From UTCFX2 sp963788145 (lineage in GTDB: Bacteria; Chloroflexota; Anaerolineae; Anaerolineales; UBA4823): DNA of 64,000 bases. The DNA lies in assembly GCA_963788145.1 (NCBI GenBank), contig CAWBFQ010000003.1, positions 372,001 to 436,000 of the forward strand. The letters are read 5' to 3'. Within the stretch, counting starts at the first letter, position 1. Every line of letters begins with the position of its first letter. Position numbers and translations under genes: made by a program. Shown here one piece after another: positions 50,779 through 59,356 of this stretch. The notes beneath the pieces are model-generated. The model had not been told where the DNA came from and ran no database searches. It saw only the letters and a list, made by a program, of their open reading frames with translations.

Positions 50779-53298
50779 ATGGCCGAGATCGGTTCTGGAA
50801 ATGAGCGAGCTTCGCAGAATAGCCGGATTGCCCTGTTGGCATTGAATCTGGGATTATTGTCAGTTTGCATTCTGGCGTTAGGACTGGTGATGGTTGGGTA
50901 TATATGGCTGCAAAACTCTTTAGCCCGAACCACATTAACACCGTCCCCAACCCGGGTATTAACGACGTCTCTGCCAAGCGCAACTGGGACAGCGAGCGCG
51001 ACCGCAACCTGGACGCCGCGGCCAACATCTACCCAGACGATCACGCCTTCGCCTACGGAAACACTCACACCAACCGGTACGCTCAAACCGTTGGCTTATC
51101 CGAGCCTGACTCCGGCTGTAGGATTAGTCTTCAGCGGGGCTTATCGCCTGAATGAATGGGATGCTGCCCAGGCGGATCGGATGGCGCGCATCCTGCAAGG
51201 GGTTCCAGAAGGCATTGCAACCCTATCAGCAGACGAGAGTAAGCAAGCCTATTTCGAGTCTTTCCGCTATCCGATTTTTGGGCTGCGAGAAGCCCTTCTG
51301 CGTTTTCCGCTTGCGCCGGAGGCGGATGCCTGGCGTTGGGATCTAGCGTATAATCTAGCCTTAGCTGGTAATCCAGAGGCAGGCAGCGCATATGCCCGAT
51401 TGATTGCAGACAACCTGAACCGGGCGCAGGTATCACTTCCTGAATTGTACGCCTGGTTTGCGATCCACGAGCCGCGTATGCTCTTTTTTATGGTCGAGGG
51501 GAAAGCTCCTCCTGGAACACTTGCCAGTTATATCATCGAACTACGTAGCGAAGGCGGCAGTGCTTTCATTCGCCTTATCGTCCGGAGCGGTGTTTTCCAG
51601 GCCTTTCCCCTGATGAGCCGGTTTGATTACAGCCAACCCCGCCAGGCAAACTGGCTATTTGCAGACCTGGATAACAGCGCATCTAATGGGGATGAGATTT
51701 TAATCTATTTTTCCAGCTTGAAGGGCGAGAGCGATTTACAGGCGCCGCGCGCTTTCAGCCTCGGGAAGGCCGAGCCATCCGAACTGGATTTTATCCCTGA
51801 AAATGACATCTTCGCGCTGGGGATGGATTTTGAGAACTATTGGGCAGCCCGGATTAATTCAATTGGACAGAATGAGGTGGTTTTCAGTACTATGATCTAT
51901 TCACTTTGTCCAGTCAATATCGAGCGGGCATACCGATGGAATGGATTATATTTTAAACCGGTCGAGACCAGCATTAGTTTCGGTGATTTACCGTCTGATG
52001 CAAGTGTATGCGAGGCGGTAATTGACCAGGCGATTCATTTTTGGGGAGCGCAAACGGCAGCAGACCTTATGGAAGAACTTCTGCCTATTTGGCCGCCTGC
52101 CACAGATGTCGAAGGAAACCCATATCCTTCAGATGAGATCGACCGCTGGAAATATCGATTGGGGGTCTATCGGGCGCTGACTGGGCACACAGAAGAGGCG
52201 ATTAATCTGATGAACGAAGTCTCTGTAAACCCAACCGTGCATACCAGCCGCTGGATCGAGCCTGCCCAGCAATTTCTAGCAGCTTTCCAGAAACCGGAGG
52301 ACATCTTTCGCGCTTGCTGGCAAGCCCAGTTCTGTGATCCTTCACTTGCAATCCAATCACTGGCTGCCATTATTCCGAACCAGGTCAATGCGTTATCTTA
52401 CCTGCAGGATTGGGGGATCGTGGTTAGCGCCTCCGGTTTTTATGATTTCGATGGCGATGACGAATCTGAGCGCTGGTTCACTGTCCGCAACGCGCCGCAG
52501 GCGAGGCTTGAGTTCTTTATCCTGGCGCGTGGGGCAGGGGTTCACCAGGCCTTACCCGTTGGGATCATCGGCAGCCCAAGACCGATCCTGGAGGTAATCG
52601 AAGAAGCCTATATCGCGGATGCGGGATTGAAATACCAGCCAGCCACGCTGCTGAACGGCGAACTGGCTTTCAGCATGCAGCGCTTCCCGGATACGCGCTC
52701 TGCTTTCTTGGTGCAGGTCCCATTGCGGGAAGAATACCCCAGCCGCTTCTTTGGGCCGCTGGAAACATATCGGGAAGCGTTGTTTGGTGGTGGATCGCCG
52801 GAATTGCTTCAGCAAAAATTGGAGAATATGCAAGAATCACCTGGTTTGTTGTGTGAGCGTGATTGGACCTGCGATGAATATTATTATTTGTTAGGGCTGG
52901 CGAGCGAGCTTGCAAATGACGCCCAATCGGCGGTAGAGGCGTATCAATTCTTGTGGTTAAACTACACCAAAAGCCCATTTACCACCATGTCCAGGCTGAA
53001 ATTGACCCCGGTTGCAGTGCTTGTAACACCAGTTCCACAGACTGCGACTCTGACGGGGCTGCCTACCGCTACCGGAGAGGAATCTCTGACGCCAGGCCCA
53101 ACAGTGACCGGCACGCCGCCCACGGCTACACCCAGCGCTACCCCGATCGTGACCGGAACGCCGCCGAGCGCTACACCTAGCCCGACCAGCACAGCTACCG
53201 TAAGCGGCACGCCAGCCACGGCCACACCCAGCCCGACCGCGACCCAATCGGGGGCGTATCCGTCCCCAACTTTTGTCACCAATACCCCTTATCCATAA
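50779..53298 (+). CDS. Large membrane-anchored protein with Thr/Pro-rich tail
   Basis: 839 residues, family not recognised. One N-terminal membrane helix (LGLLSVCILALGLVMVGYIW, about residues 24-43). Then a Thr/Pro-rich linker of about 45 residues and a long, mostly helical extracytoplasmic region, possibly tetratricopeptide-like (WRWDLAYNLALAGNPEAGSA, GVYRALTGHTEEAINLMNEV, YYYLLGLASELANDAQSAVE). A segment FYDFDGDDESERWFTV near residue 555 looks like a calcium-binding FG-GAP/EF-type loop. The last 80 residues are an unusual run of GTPPTATPSATP-type repeats. It starts five bases after the DapA-like stop. Confidence 0.7.
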   Translation: MAEIGSGNERASQNSRIALLALNLGLLSVCILALGLVMVGYIWLQNSLARTTLTPSPTRVLTTSLPSATGTASATATWTPRPTSTQTITPSPTETLTPTGTLKPLAYPSLTPAVGLVFSGAYRLNEWDAAQADRMARILQGVPEGIATLSADESKQAYFESFRYPIFGLREALLRFPLAPEADAWRWDLAYNLALAGNPEAGSAYARLIADNLNRAQVSLPELYAWFAIHEPRMLFFMVEGKAPPGTLASYIIELRSEGGSAFIRLIVRSGVFQAFPLMSRFDYSQPRQANWLFADLDNSASNGDEILIYFSSLKGESDLQAPRAFSLGKAEPSELDFIPENDIFALGMDFENYWAARINSIGQNEVVFSTMIYSLCPVNIERAYRWNGLYFKPVETSISFGDLPSDASVCEAVIDQAIHFWGAQTAADLMEELLPIWPPATDVEGNPYPSDEIDRWKYRLGVYRALTGHTEEAINLMNEVSVNPTVHTSRWIEPAQQFLAAFQKPEDIFRACWQAQFCDPSLAIQSLAAIIPNQVNALSYLQDWGIVVSASGFYDFDGDDESERWFTVRNAPQARLEFFILARGAGVHQALPVGIIGSPRPILEVIEEAYIADAGLKYQPATLLNGELAFSMQRFPDTRSAFLVQVPLREEYPSRFFGPLETYREALFGGGSPELLQQKLENMQESPGLLCERDWTCDEYYYLLGLASELANDAQSAVEAYQFLWLNYTKSPFTTMSRLKLTPVAVLVTPVPQTATLTGLPTATGEESLTPGPTVTGTPPTATPSATPIVTGTPPSATPSPTSTATVSGTPATATPSPTATQSGAYPSPTFVTNTPYP

Positions 53299-53313
53299 TT
53301 TAAAGGCGGGCGG

Positions 53314-54177
53314 ATGTCTTTTCAAAGAACTACATGGCGGTTAATCCAGGATTCGGTTGGAACAGGCCCGTGGAATATGGCGGTGGACGAAGCCATCCTG
53401 GAATCGATGGGAAATAGGGCGACTTTGCCAACGTTGAGGTTATATACCTGGGAACCAGCCTGCCTGTCGTTAGGATATGCTCAGCCGATTGAGGATGTCG
53501 ATCTGGAAAGGTTGAATGCGCAAGGTTGGGACCTGGCGCGCCGACCGACTGGTGGTCGAGCGATCTTACATACCGATGAGATCACCTACTCCGTAACCGG
53601 GCCAGAGACGGAAGCTCGCCTCTCCGGCGGTGTGCTGGAGAGCTATCAAGTGCTTTCGCAGGCTTTATTGAAGGCGCTGCATTTATTGGGATTACCAGCA
53701 GAGGCAGAAGAGCCCGCTGGGAAGAAGACTGGCCTTCCAGTTTCCGAGGTGGGGAAAGGGATTTACCACAATCCGGTCTGTTTTGAAGCCCCATCCAGCT
53801 ATGAGATCACTCTGGGTGGGAAGAAACTAGTGGGCAGCGCCCAGGCGCGCCGCAAAGGTGGGGTTCTACAACATGGATCGCTGCCGCTCTACGGCGATTT
53901 AAGACGGATTGTGAGCGGATTGCGCTTCGAGGATGAGGCCGCCCGAATGCAGGCTGGCGAGCGGTTGCTTGCGCGGGCTACCACGGTCGAGATGTTCAGC
54001 GGTGAGCGAATAAGCTGGGAGCAGGCTGCTCAGGCTTTTACACAGGCATTTCGTGAAACATTAAACCTGGATCTGGAGCAGCAGGATTTATCCCCTGGAG
54101 AGCGATTGCGGGCTGGTGAACTGCTAGAACAGAAATATGCTCAGGCAGCCTGGACGGAAAAACAGCGGCGAGCCTGA
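53314..54177 (+). CDS. Octanoyl/lipoyl transferase of the LplA/LipM family
   Basis: 287 residues, BPL_LplA_LipB domain. TWRLIQDSVGTGPWNMAVDE at the start, LSLGYAQPIEDVDLERLN, then ARRPTGGRAILHTDEITYSV near residues 78-97, the acyl-adenylate-loop region. NPVCFEAPSSYEITLGGKKL near 152 holds a Cys where LipM has its catalytic one, and VGSAQARRKGGVLQHGSLPL follows. It moves octanoate or lipoate onto the lipoyl domains of the glycine-cleavage or dehydrogenase complexes. It follows the large membrane-anchored gene by 15 bases; the link to it is not obvious. Confidence 0.88.
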   Translation: MSFQRTTWRLIQDSVGTGPWNMAVDEAILESMGNRATLPTLRLYTWEPACLSLGYAQPIEDVDLERLNAQGWDLARRPTGGRAILHTDEITYSVTGPETEARLSGGVLESYQVLSQALLKALHLLGLPAEAEEPAGKKTGLPVSEVGKGIYHNPVCFEAPSSYEITLGGKKLVGSAQARRKGGVLQHGSLPLYGDLRRIVSGLRFEDEAARMQAGERLLARATTVEMFSGERISWEQAAQAFTQAFRETLNLDLEQQDLSPGERLRAGELLEQKYAQAAWTEKQRRA

Positions 54178-54495
54178 ATCTGGGGGTTGATTCACGTCTC
54201 GTTCGGGGCGCAAAAGCGGCGCGGGCGGGGTGATGTATAATGATCTCGCGATGATAAAGATTTACCCCGAAATACACGAACCACACGAAAGAAGAACGGG
54301 AAGTTGTAGGGCGCGCTCTAGGCGCTTTTCTCATGGCTTTTTAGAAAATCCAATAAAATCTCAAGCCGGTTTAAGTCAGGTTGTAGAATAATTAGTGCAT
54401 TTGGGCTCATCCCATATTGCTTACCAATGATCCCATGCCAAGGGGTTATTTTGCGTACAATTATCGCCCAGATCGTGTCATCAAACATGGGGGTT

Positions 54496-54503
54496 CGGAC
54501 AGA
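54496..54503. repeat. Target-site duplication, left copy
   Basis: CGGACAGA directly before the left inverted repeat; the identical octamer is at 55717-55724 after the right one. Confidence 0.85.
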
Positions 54504-55716
54504 ATAGGGTAATCGCATTTGAGATAGGTGTGAGAAAATTGTCGTACGAAGGAGAGTACGGCAATGGAAGAAAAAGCGATAGGCAGAATAACGGAACATT
54601 TCGGGAAAGTAAGTGATCCACGGATAGGAAATGCGACGTGGCACAAATTGATCGACATAATCGTAATCGCAATCTGTGCGGTAATTTGCGGAGCAGATGG
54701 TTGGAGTGATGTAGCGTTGTTTGGGAAAAGCAAGCTCAAATGGTTCAAGACATTCCTAGAATTACCCCATGGCATTCCTTCGCATGATACATTTGGGCGG
54801 GTATTCGGGCTGATCAAGCCAGAAGAATTTCAACGCAGCTTTTTAGATTGGGTGAAAACCATTCAGAAGCTAACGGAAGGGGAAGTGATAGCGATTGATG
54901 GGAAGCAATTGCGAGGATCCAAAGACGATAGTAACGACCAGGCAGCCATTGATATGGTAAGCGCCTGGGCAACGGCCAATGAACTGGTATTGGGGCAAGT
55001 GAAGGTGGATGATAAGTCGAACGAGATACCTGCAATCCCCAAATTGCTACAACTGCTGGATATTACAGGTTGTTTGGTTACGATCGATGCAATTGGAACG
55101 CAGATTGAGATTGCAGAAACGATCATTGATCAGGGAGGCGATTACTTGTTGTCTGTCAAGGAGAACCAACCGCAGTTGTATGAAGACCTGGAACGGCTCT
55201 TTAGCATGGACGAGCAAGAAGGTTTTTCCAGTCCAGGGTACTCCTACACCCGAAAAGTGGACGATGCGCACGGTAGAATGGAAATCCGCGAATGCTGGGC
55301 CATTTCTAGTGAGGAATATCTGAGCTACTTGCGTGGTAGAGACAATTGGAAAGGCTTGAAAACTTTAGCTATGATCCGATCTGAAAGGCGGGTTGGTGAA
55401 AAAGTGCAAATCAAAACACGCTATTTCATCTCTAGCTTGCACATGAATGCAAAAGCTTTTCTGAAAGCCAAGCGCAGCCATTGGGGCATTGAGAACCGCC
55501 TACACTGGGTGCTGGATATCGCTTTTCAGGAAGATATGAGCCGGGTGCGCAAAGATAATGCCCCAGAAAATTTCGCCGTTTTGCGTCACATGGCAGTCAA
55601 TATGCTAAAGCAAGAAAAAACTGCTAAAGGCGGCATCCAGGCTAAGCGTTTGCAGGCCGGTTGGGACGAAGCTTACCTACTCAAGGTGTTGTCTGTTTGA
55701 AATGCGATTACCCTAT
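54504..55716 (+). mobile_element. Complete ISAs1-family insertion sequence
   Basis: 1213 bases with perfect 17-bp terminal inverted repeats: ATAGGGTAATCGCATTT at 54504-54520 and its complement at 55700-55716. It holds one intact transposase gene and is bounded by 8-bp direct repeats, in line with the 8-10 bp target duplication of the ISAs1 family. The right repeat overlaps the transposase stop. Because the ends, the gene and the duplication are all perfect, the insertion looks recent and the element may still move. Confidence 0.92.
54564..55700 (+). CDS. ISAs1-family transposase
   Basis: 378 residues, normal for the family. The N-terminal DUF4372-type region (GRITEHFGKVSDPRIGNATW, then DIIVIAICAVICGADGWSDV) is followed by the DDE catalytic core. 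First Asp in VIAIDGKQLRGSKDD near residue 115, second in CLVTIDAIGTQIEIAETI near 175, and Glu near 310 in AKRSHWGIENRLHWVLDIAF. All key residues are in place. AAGGAG lies ahead of the ATG. It catalyses excision and insertion of the element. Confidence 0.95.
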   Translation: MEEKAIGRITEHFGKVSDPRIGNATWHKLIDIIVIAICAVICGADGWSDVALFGKSKLKWFKTFLELPHGIPSHDTFGRVFGLIKPEEFQRSFLDWVKTIQKLTEGEVIAIDGKQLRGSKDDSNDQAAIDMVSAWATANELVLGQVKVDDKSNEIPAIPKLLQLLDITGCLVTIDAIGTQIEIAETIIDQGGDYLLSVKENQPQLYEDLERLFSMDEQEGFSSPGYSYTRKVDDAHGRMEIRECWAISSEEYLSYLRGRDNWKGLKTLAMIRSERRVGEKVQIKTRYFISSLHMNAKAFLKAKRSHWGIENRLHWVLDIAFQEDMSRVRKDNAPENFAVLRHMAVNMLKQEKTAKGGIQAKRLQAGWDEAYLLKVLSV

Positions 55717-55724
55717 CGGACAGA
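55717..55724. repeat. Target-site duplication, right copy
   Basis: CGGACAGA directly after the right inverted repeat of the insertion sequence, identical to 54496-54503. Confidence 0.85.
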
Positions 55725-56250
55725 ACGAACTGCGATAATGTCATCCCAATCGAGAAAAACCCAACGATAATAAAACCGAAAAACTTTGACACTTATTCCT
55801 TCAGGGCCTACCCGAATTTCGTTATATTGGTTAATCCAACTCTGTAGCATTACGATTGTCAGAATTACGCAGGCTAACGAGACCAACAAAATATCTAACT
55901 TTTCTTTGTCATATGGTTGTGAAAAGATTATGGCAGTTATTCCAAAATATATTGATCCTAACAACCCAAACATTGAAATAGGTAATGTGAAATAAAAGAT
56001 GATAAGCCCCAAGAGAACATTGATCTTGCTCCCACGATTTAGTGTAAATTCCTGTATGTTTATCATCTTTTCTCCTCACTGCGTCATGGTCTGCTTGACG
56101 AGAGAAGCGAAGGCGAGTTGTAGGGCGCGCCGCGTGTGCCATCCGGCTGGCGAGGCTCGCTCGTCCTGGGTCTGCCCCGTTAATCCAATATCCTGCTCTC
56201 ATTCACAATAAAGGGAGTTGGCAAACTTGCTTGTTTTTTGTGAGTTAAAC

Positions 56251-56817
56251 CTATTGATCAATATGAATATCATAGTATGCAGCAACTTTTTTCTCCTCAG
56301 ATTGATTATCTCCAATCATTCCTAGCACAACAATACGCAGGGTGAAAGGCCTTTGAACACCATCAAGATCAGGTTTAGCAGAGATTGGACTTGATTCCGG
56401 TTTTTCGAATGGTGATCCGAATGGATGCAACTTAATGCGTCCTTGACTATCCACATAGTCATTTTCAACCAAAGTTTGCCCCTCCGGGACGACGATTTCA
56501 TACTTCAATAGATTTGGAATTTCCGACCATTGGTTCTCCTTCTCGCCAAATACAAATAATCGAATTCCATAGTCTGCGGGAAATTTGACCATTTGATCGG
56601 ACAAATTAGCAAGCAATAAGATGATCCTTTTCCCATCGAAAACCTGTTTGCTGGTAGGCAAAGGTCGCAATTCAATGACCTGGTTTACATTCTTTGTTGA
56701 AATCATTGTTGTGAAAGCTGCCTCGGGTGTTTTGGACCAGCAGGCGGCAAGGTTTACTACAATTAGAATCGCAAAGATCCCGATGAACAAAATATTAGAT
56801 TTTTTCATTAGCGCCAT
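56251..56817 (-). CDS. Hypothetical lipoprotein
   Basis: 188 residues. Signal peptide NILFIGIFAILIVVNLAACW with lipobox LAAC near residue 26; a shorter start at MKKSN (56808) is equally good. The mature part has beta-strand character (KRIILLLANLSDQMVKFPAD, EIVVPEGQTLVENDYVDSQG, FTLRIVVLGMIGDNQSEEKK). No family recognised. It lies in a stretch of A/T-richer genes between the insertion sequence and a repeat copy, possibly acquired DNA. Confidence 0.7.
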   Translation of the reverse strand: MALMKKSNILFIGIFAILIVVNLAACWSKTPEAAFTTMISTKNVNQVIELRPLPTSKQVFDGKRIILLLANLSDQMVKFPADYGIRLFVFGEKENQWSEIPNLLKYEIVVPEGQTLVENDYVDSQGRIKLHPFGSPFEKPESSPISAKPDLDGVQRPFTLRIVVLGMIGDNQSEEKKVAAYYDIHIDQ

Positions 56818-56867
56818 CCAAAATTCGATCTCCTCGCTTGTCCTATGTCAGCATACCCGACCGAAGG

Positions 56868-56904
56868 CTGAGGGATCGGGGTCGAAGACCCTCCACCAGC
56901 AGGT
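56868..56904. repeat. Dispersed hairpin repeat, copy 3 (opposite orientation)
   Basis: On the minus strand this reads CCTGCTGGTGGAGGGTCTTC followed by GACCCCGATCCC, matching copies 1 and 2 with core GGGTC-TTC-GACCC. It separates the lipoprotein gene from a membrane-protein gene. Confidence 0.45.
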
Positions 56905-56909
56905 TTATC

Positions 56910-57287
56910 TCAAAATTTAAGTACCCAATACTGTGTCGCCATCGGTAGAAGCACAATCAAACTGTTGAGAACAGCGAAGGCTAAAGCGAATCCAGAAAAG
57001 TTTGGAAGAAACCATTGAATTGCCCACCAAGTTATTACACCACATCCCAAGCTAAATAGAATAATGAGCCCAAGATAAAAGTATTTCTCTTTTCCGACTA
57101 CATCAGATTTTGACCATTTCTTGTTTGGGAAAAAGCTATACGTGGAAAACCGAGATAACCTCATATAAAGACCGCAAAACCAGAGGGTAAGCATAAATCG
57201 AATGATAAAATCAGCACTTGCTTCTCCTAAGAGTTGAGGTCTACTGTGTAGTGAGGCAATTCCAAGCAGTAACAAAACGACGGCCAT
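56910..57287 (-). CDS. Hypothetical four-helix membrane protein
   Basis: 125 residues if started at ATG 57287. Four hydrophobic segments: MAVVLLLLGIASL, FIIRFMLTLWFCGLYM, LGLIILFSLGCGVITWWAIQ and FALAFAVLNSLIVLLPMATQ. An in-frame ATG at 57380 would add 31 residues read from repeat-like DNA and is less likely. No family recognised; composition is A/T-rich like the lipoprotein gene downstream. Confidence 0.55.
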   Translation of the reverse strand: MAVVLLLLGIASLHSRPQLLGEASADFIIRFMLTLWFCGLYMRLSRFSTYSFFPNKKWSKSDVVGKEKYFYLGLIILFSLGCGVITWWAIQWFLPNFSGFALAFAVLNSLIVLLPMATQYWVLKF

Positions 57288-58147
57288 TGGTAAGGCCACT
57301 CCATATATCGTTTTTATGACTGAGAATTCGAGGCAAACCGGAGCATTTTGCTTTCCCACGTTCGTCCTGGATCTCCTCACCCAGAACGCAAATCCGGGTA
57401 AAGGCGCAACGGGTCGGGAGACCCTTGTTTTCGGGGGTTACGTCTAGCTGCGGCGTCGGCGTTGCTTTCGGGCGGTCGGGGTATTCGAAGATCACGTCCG
57501 GGTAGCCCAGGTCGTTCAGCAGGCGGGTGAGGAACAGCTCGCTGTTCTGGCGGGCCATCTCCAGGATTTCGTCTTCAACGGCCGCTTTCTCGATCTCATC
57601 CTTCGGCCGCCGCCCTGGCGGAGCTTTCCAGGTTGACGTCCCCCTTGGTCAGCAAACCGGTGTCCCGGTCATAGACATACGATTTCTTGTTATCCAGCGC
57701 GGTGACGAACACTTCCGGTTCGGGCATGCTGAGGATCAGGATGCCGTCGCGCAGCTCCAGGTCGTCCGCGCCCACCTTGCTCAGGTCGATCCCGGCGATC
57801 ACCCGGCCGCGCGCCACCAGGATCAGCTTATCGCCGAACAGCTTGCCCCACACGCCCTGGTTGCTCTCGGCTGTTATCACCTTCTCGACCGTGAACTGGA
57901 TGGTCTCCAGGCGGGCCAGCGAGCGGATATCGCGGATCAAGGTCAATGGAGAGGGCAGGATGGTGGGGGTGGGGTTCATCACGCTGGAGACCTGGGTCGC
58001 CAGCTCGCCGGTCAACGACTGCACCGGCGTGACGGCGCGGTCAAGGGTGGTGTACACCACCCACACGAACGTCGCTCCGATCAACAGCAGGATGACCAGG
58101 AACCCGATGATGAAAACCCAACCTTTGTTTCCTTCCATAGCCTGCAT
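57241..58147 (-). CDS. DUF4230 family protein, frameshift near 57606; 3' end unclear
   Basis: N-terminal membrane helix WVFIIGFLVILLLIGATFVW near residues 10-29, then a DUF4230 domain: LARLETIQFTVEKVITAES near 75, FGDKLILVARGRVIAGIDLS near 100, ELRDGILILSMPEPEVFVTA near 130. The printed frame stops at 57596 after ARAAAEG. Dropping one G there continues EDEIEKAAVEDEILEMARQ, FLTRLLNDLGYPDVIFEY, as usual at the end of DUF4230. Beyond about 57440 the frame runs into the dispersed repeat, so the true C-terminus is uncertain. Function of the family is unknown. Confidence 0.72.
57363..57440. repeat. Dispersed hairpin repeat, degenerate copy 4
   Basis: GTCCTGGATCTCCTCACCC near 57363-57381 and ACGGGTCGGGAGACCC near 57407-57422, resembling the halves of copies 1-3 in the opposite orientation. 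It lies where the DUF4230 gene ends. Confidence 0.35.
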
Positions 58148-58253
58148 TATACTATGCCGAAACCAGTTTTCGGCCTTGTGCTGATATAATTCCCGATCAT
58201 TTTACGACATCCTTTGCCTGTTCTTGGAAATAATTAAACACTTGGAGGAAATC

Positions 58254-59024
58254 ATGATCGAATCGCTGGCAGACCCGCAAACCTGGATCGCGCTCTTGAC
58301 GCTCACTGCGCTGGAGATCGTGCTGGGGATCGACAACATCGTCTTTATCTCAATTTTAGCCAGTAAACTTCCTGATGGGCAGTCGGATCGGGCCCGTCAG
58401 GTCGGCCTGGGAGCGGCGCTGATCACCCGTATCCTTTTGCTGGTCTCGCTGGCGTGGGTGATCGGGTTGACCGAGCCGCTCTTCGCCGTGCTCGGCTGGG
58501 AAATCTCCGGGCGCGATCTGATCATGCTGGTTGGCGGCATGTTCCTGCTGGCGAAAAGCACCCACGAAATCCACGAACGGCTGGAGGGCGAAGAAACGCA
58601 CCAGCGTGTGGTCAAAGCGCCTTCGTTCAACGCAGTCATCATTCAGATCGCTATTCTGGATATGGTTTTCTCGCTCGATTCGGTCATCACCGCGGTGGGC
58701 ATGGCGAACGAGTTATGGGTGATGATCAGCGCGGTCGTGATCGCGGTCGGGATTATGCTCTGGGCCTCCGCCTGGATCATGGATTTCGTCAACCAGCATC
58801 CAACGATCAAAATGCTCGCTTTGAGCTTCCTGTTGATGATCGGCTTCTCGCTGGTGGTCGAAGCGCTCCACGTCCATATCCCCAAGGGCTATATCTATTT
58901 TGCGATGGGTTTCTCGGTCTTTGTCGAAATGCTGAATCTGCGCGCGGCTGCCCACAAACCTAAGATCACCCCGATCCACTTGCGCACGCACTATGTGCAA
59001 GATGAAACTACCGGCAAAGGATAG
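58254..59024 (+). CDS. TerC-family integral membrane protein
   Basis: 256 residues from ATG 58254 (GGAGGAAATC upstream). TerC signatures are ALEIVLGIDNIVFISILASK near residues 19-38 and IQIAILDMVFSLDSVITAVG near 130-149, with paired Asp in membrane helices thought to bind a metal ion. It has seven or eight membrane helices. TerC relatives export manganese or support tellurite resistance and metal loading of secreted proteins. It stands alone, with its own strong ribosome site. Confidence 0.92.
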   Translation: MIESLADPQTWIALLTLTALEIVLGIDNIVFISILASKLPDGQSDRARQVGLGAALITRILLLVSLAWVIGLTEPLFAVLGWEISGRDLIMLVGGMFLLAKSTHEIHERLEGEETHQRVVKAPSFNAVIIQIAILDMVFSLDSVITAVGMANELWVMISAVVIAVGIMLWASAWIMDFVNQHPTIKMLALSFLLMIGFSLVVEALHVHIPKGYIYFAMGFSVFVEMLNLRAAAHKPKITPIHLRTHYVQDETTGKG

Positions 59025-59062
59025 CTATTGGGGATGTAACCAGTACGAAAACGAAAGACGAG

Positions 59063-59347
59063 ATGGCGATTGGCGTTTTAAGCATGCACCTGCTCGTTTC
59101 TGGCTGCGCTTCGTTGAAAGAGAAGCGTAGCCGCTTGAAGCCGCTATTGTCTCGGTTGCACCGCGAGTTCAATATCTCGGTGGCAGAAGTCGATTTTCAG
59201 GATTCATGGCAGAACGCACTCATCGCATGTGTGCTGGTTTCCAATGATGCCCGCTTTAACCAGAGCGTCTTGGAGCAGGTGGTAGCCTGGTTGGAGCGAA
59301 ACTGGCCGGATGTGGAAGTGGTGGACTACCATATCGAGAGGATTTAA
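59063..59347 (+). CDS. DUF503 family protein (YlxP-like)
   Basis: 94 residues, full length for the family. The pattern MHLLVSGCASLKEKRSRLKP at residues 8-27 and NISVAEVDFQDSWQNALIAC near 37-56 is typical. Members often sit near infB/rbfA and are linked to ribosome assembly in genetics, but biochemistry is lacking. Here it is instead followed nine bases later by an SDR gene. Confidence 0.87.
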   Translation: MAIGVLSMHLLVSGCASLKEKRSRLKPLLSRLHREFNISVAEVDFQDSWQNALIACVLVSNDARFNQSVLEQVVAWLERNWPDVEVVDYHIERI

Positions 59348-59356
59348 GGAGATCTT

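Larger units (their letters stand above)
54318..56066 (-). pseudogene. Membrane protein with PH-like domain, split by the ISAs1 element
   Basis: The 5' part (56066 down to 55717) encodes two membrane helices (INVLLGLIIFYFTLPISMFG and a second near residue 70), then IRVGPEGISVKVFRFYYRWV and DWDDIIAVRSVR. The 3' part (54495 down to 54318) continues TPMFDDTIWAIIVRKITPWH ... LEILLDFLKSHEKSA. Removing the element and one copy of the 8-bp duplication joins the codons exactly (...GTC CGA ACC CCC ATG...), giving about 175 residues. The pattern (strand, W, then DDI) recalls bacterial PH-domain proteins. The gene is inactive now. Confidence 0.75.

Noticed and set aside
57288..57380. N-terminal extension of the four-helix membrane protein
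   Set aside because: It is read from repeat-like DNA that also overlaps the DUF4230 gene end, and it has no signal-like character.
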